DNA from: Candidatus Aminicenantota bacterium
Lineage (GTDB): Bacteria > Acidobacteriota > Aminicenantia > Aminicenantales > Aminicenantaceae
Assembly (NCBI GenBank): GCA_030614685.1
Contig: JAUWTO010000006.1
Span: 1-42,517 of the forward strand
Direction: 5' to 3'
Length of the DNA stretch: 42,517 nucleotides
The notes below the pieces were generated by a model. The model was not told the origin of the DNA. It did no database searches and was given only the letters and a program-made list of their open reading frames with translations. Positions 41,418 to 42,517 of the stretch are shown one piece after another. How positions within the stretch are numbered: the first letter of the stretch is position 1; every line of letters starts with the position of its first letter. The translations under genes were made by a program, and so were the position numbers.

Positions 41418-42164
41418 TTATTGGTCTTCTTCATGGGCCACGGCACCTGCGATATAGATACAGGCCAGGAGCACAAACACGAATGACTGGATGAATGCGG
41501 TGAAGAGCGCGACGGCCATGAACGGGAGCGGCAGGAAGAAAGGGATGATGGAAACCATGACCACGATCAGCAGTTCTTCGGCGAAGATGTTGCCGAAGAG
41601 GCGGATGGACAGCGACACGACCCGTGAGAAGTGGCTGATGATCTCGATGGGCAGCAGGAGCGGCGCCAGCGCAGGGATGGGGCCTAAAAAATGTTTGAGA
41701 TAATTGACCGGACCCTGGGCCTTGATCCCCTGCCAGTGGTAATAGAAAAAGACCACCAGGGCGCAACCCGCGGTCACGGTGAGCTTGCTGGTGGGGGACA
41801 TGAACCCGGGAACCAGGCCGATCAGGTTGCAGGCGAAGATGAACAGTCCCATGGTGGCGATCAGCGGAAGGAACTGCCGGCCTTTCTCGCCGATGATTTC
41901 GACCAACTGACCTTCGAAAGCCTGGATGATCAGCTCGAGGAGGCTCTGGCGTTTGGACGGCACCGTCTGAGCCCTGCGCGCGGCCAGGCCCATCAGGACC
42001 ATAAGCAGCAGGGCCACGATGAGGCACATGACGATATAGTCGGGGAAGAGATGGTCGGAATTTTCCACATGGATCCCCAGCAGTCCGAGCAGGCCCGCGA
42101 GCGGCGTCCCGAAGATCCGGTTAAAGGCATCGACGATTGCCAGGCTGTGTTCTAATGCGTCCAT
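41418..42164 (-). CDS. atpB: ATP synthase F0 subunit a
   Basis: The 248-aa stator subunit forms the ion half-channels. The essential Arg lies in VSLSIRLFGNIFAEELL. NLIGLVPGFMSPTSKLTVTA and a C-terminal hydrophobic hairpin (FTAFIQSFVFVLLACIYIAG) are family hallmarks. It overlaps the upstream atpI-like gene by 13 nt and is 18 nt before atpE. The b, delta, alpha, gamma, beta and epsilon genes are not in the window. Confidence 0.95.
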   Translation of the reverse strand: MDALEHSLAIVDAFNRIFGTPLAGLLGLLGIHVENSDHLFPDYIVMCLIVALLLMVLMGLAARRAQTVPSKRQSLLELIIQAFEGQLVEIIGEKGRQFLPLIATMGLFIFACNLIGLVPGFMSPTSKLTVTAGCALVVFFYYHWQGIKAQGPVNYLKHFLGPIPALAPLLLPIEIISHFSRVVSLSIRLFGNIFAEELLIVVMVSIIPFFLPLPFMAVALFTAFIQSFVFVLLACIYIAGAVAHEEDQ

Positions 42165-42517
42165 TGCTTCAGTCTAGAAAGTGCGGCTACGGCCTCGACC
42201 AGAAACACCGGGATGACCGTGGAGAATCCGGCTATGAAGGCGTAAATCCGCCCCGAAAAAAAGAAAATTATAATAAAAAAGAGGGCGATAATCAATAAGA
42301 GCCGCAGTCCGTAAAGAAATAATGCGGACCGGACCGCATGCCTCTTGCCTGCCTGCAGAAAACGGGTCACGGACTGGCGGAGCGAGATGAAACCCAGGGA
42401 AGACAGCGTCCCTCCCAGAAAAACGAAAAGTCCGGTGGTCGCATCGAACACCACCAGGGCTCCCAGAGCCAGGATCGCTCCCAGCGCCAGGATTTCCCAG
42501 GGAATGCGATGCAGGAT
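42152..42517 (-). CDS. AtpI-like ATP synthase accessory protein (5' end cut by window edge)
   Basis: The frame is open to the right edge, giving 121 visible residues. Four hydrophobic helices alternate with basic loops (RQSVTRFLQAGKRHAVR). Size, topology and position immediately before atpB fit AtpI, which assists c-ring assembly or Mg2+ supply. An internal GTG at 42454 is not the start, because a hydrophobic helix continues upstream of it. Confidence 0.7.
   Translation of the reverse strand: MLHRIPWEILALGAILALGALVVFDATTGLFVFLGGTLSSLGFISLRQSVTRFLQAGKRHAVRSALFLYGLRLLLIIALFFIIIFFFSGRIYAFIAGFSTVIPVFLVEAVAALSRLKQWTH

Overview
The window looks like a chromosomal, housekeeping-rich segment of a GC-rich Gram-negative bacterium. 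Outer-membrane lipid A synthesis is implied by lpxD, and the genes are tightly packed with many 4-nt ATGA overlaps. An archaeal-type phosphoglycerate mutase, a signal-peptide-bearing ATP synthase c subunit, a bacterial COG2403 GTPase beside carbamate kinase, and several shortened translation proteins fit an uncultivated lineage near Acidobacteriota/Aminicenantota or Desulfobacterota. That placement is inference; no rRNA gene is present. I see no prophage, transposase or CRISPR array.

Layout. 1-4639 (minus): a four-gene overlapping operon of archaeal-type phosphoglycerate mutase, AMIN-domain amidase lipoprotein, Tat-exported DUF362 protein and a membrane polyferredoxin that runs off the left edge. 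The polyferredoxin looks like a NapH-NapG fusion. 4894-14570 (plus): guaA, dnaE, a 123-aa orphan, a pseudo-receiver protein, coaX, a 210-aa orphan and an RNase II/R family exoribonuclease, headed by a promoter that predicts a leaderless guaA mRNA. 14670-15734 (plus): a SelB C-terminal half without its GTPase. 15773-22154 (minus): a small membrane protein, a FAD oxidoreductase, a 740-aa protein of unknown function, a truncated carbamoyltransferase remnant, carbamate kinase and the COG2403 GTPase.

22535-39033 (plus): a YfcE phosphodiesterase, tRNA-Val(GAC), then a long translation, division and RNA-turnover run: thrS-infC-rpmI-rplT-pheS-pheT-(zapB-like)-zapA-rny-ymdB-xseA-xseB-dxs-tlyA-nadK-trxA-trxB. 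39144-42517 (minus): atpI(partial)-atpB-atpE-yihY-lpxD, with an Na+-type ion-binding signature in the c subunit.

The most unusual items are the SelB C-terminal orphan, the carbamoyltransferase stump downstream of arcC, and a hairpin that hides the ribosome-binding site of RNase Y. Others are loss of accessory RNA-binding domains from both ThrRS and PheT, an AUC-initiated infC whose product carries a tail overlapping rpmI, a G-rich repeat embedded in two minus-strand promoters, and the large lineage-type 740-aa protein.
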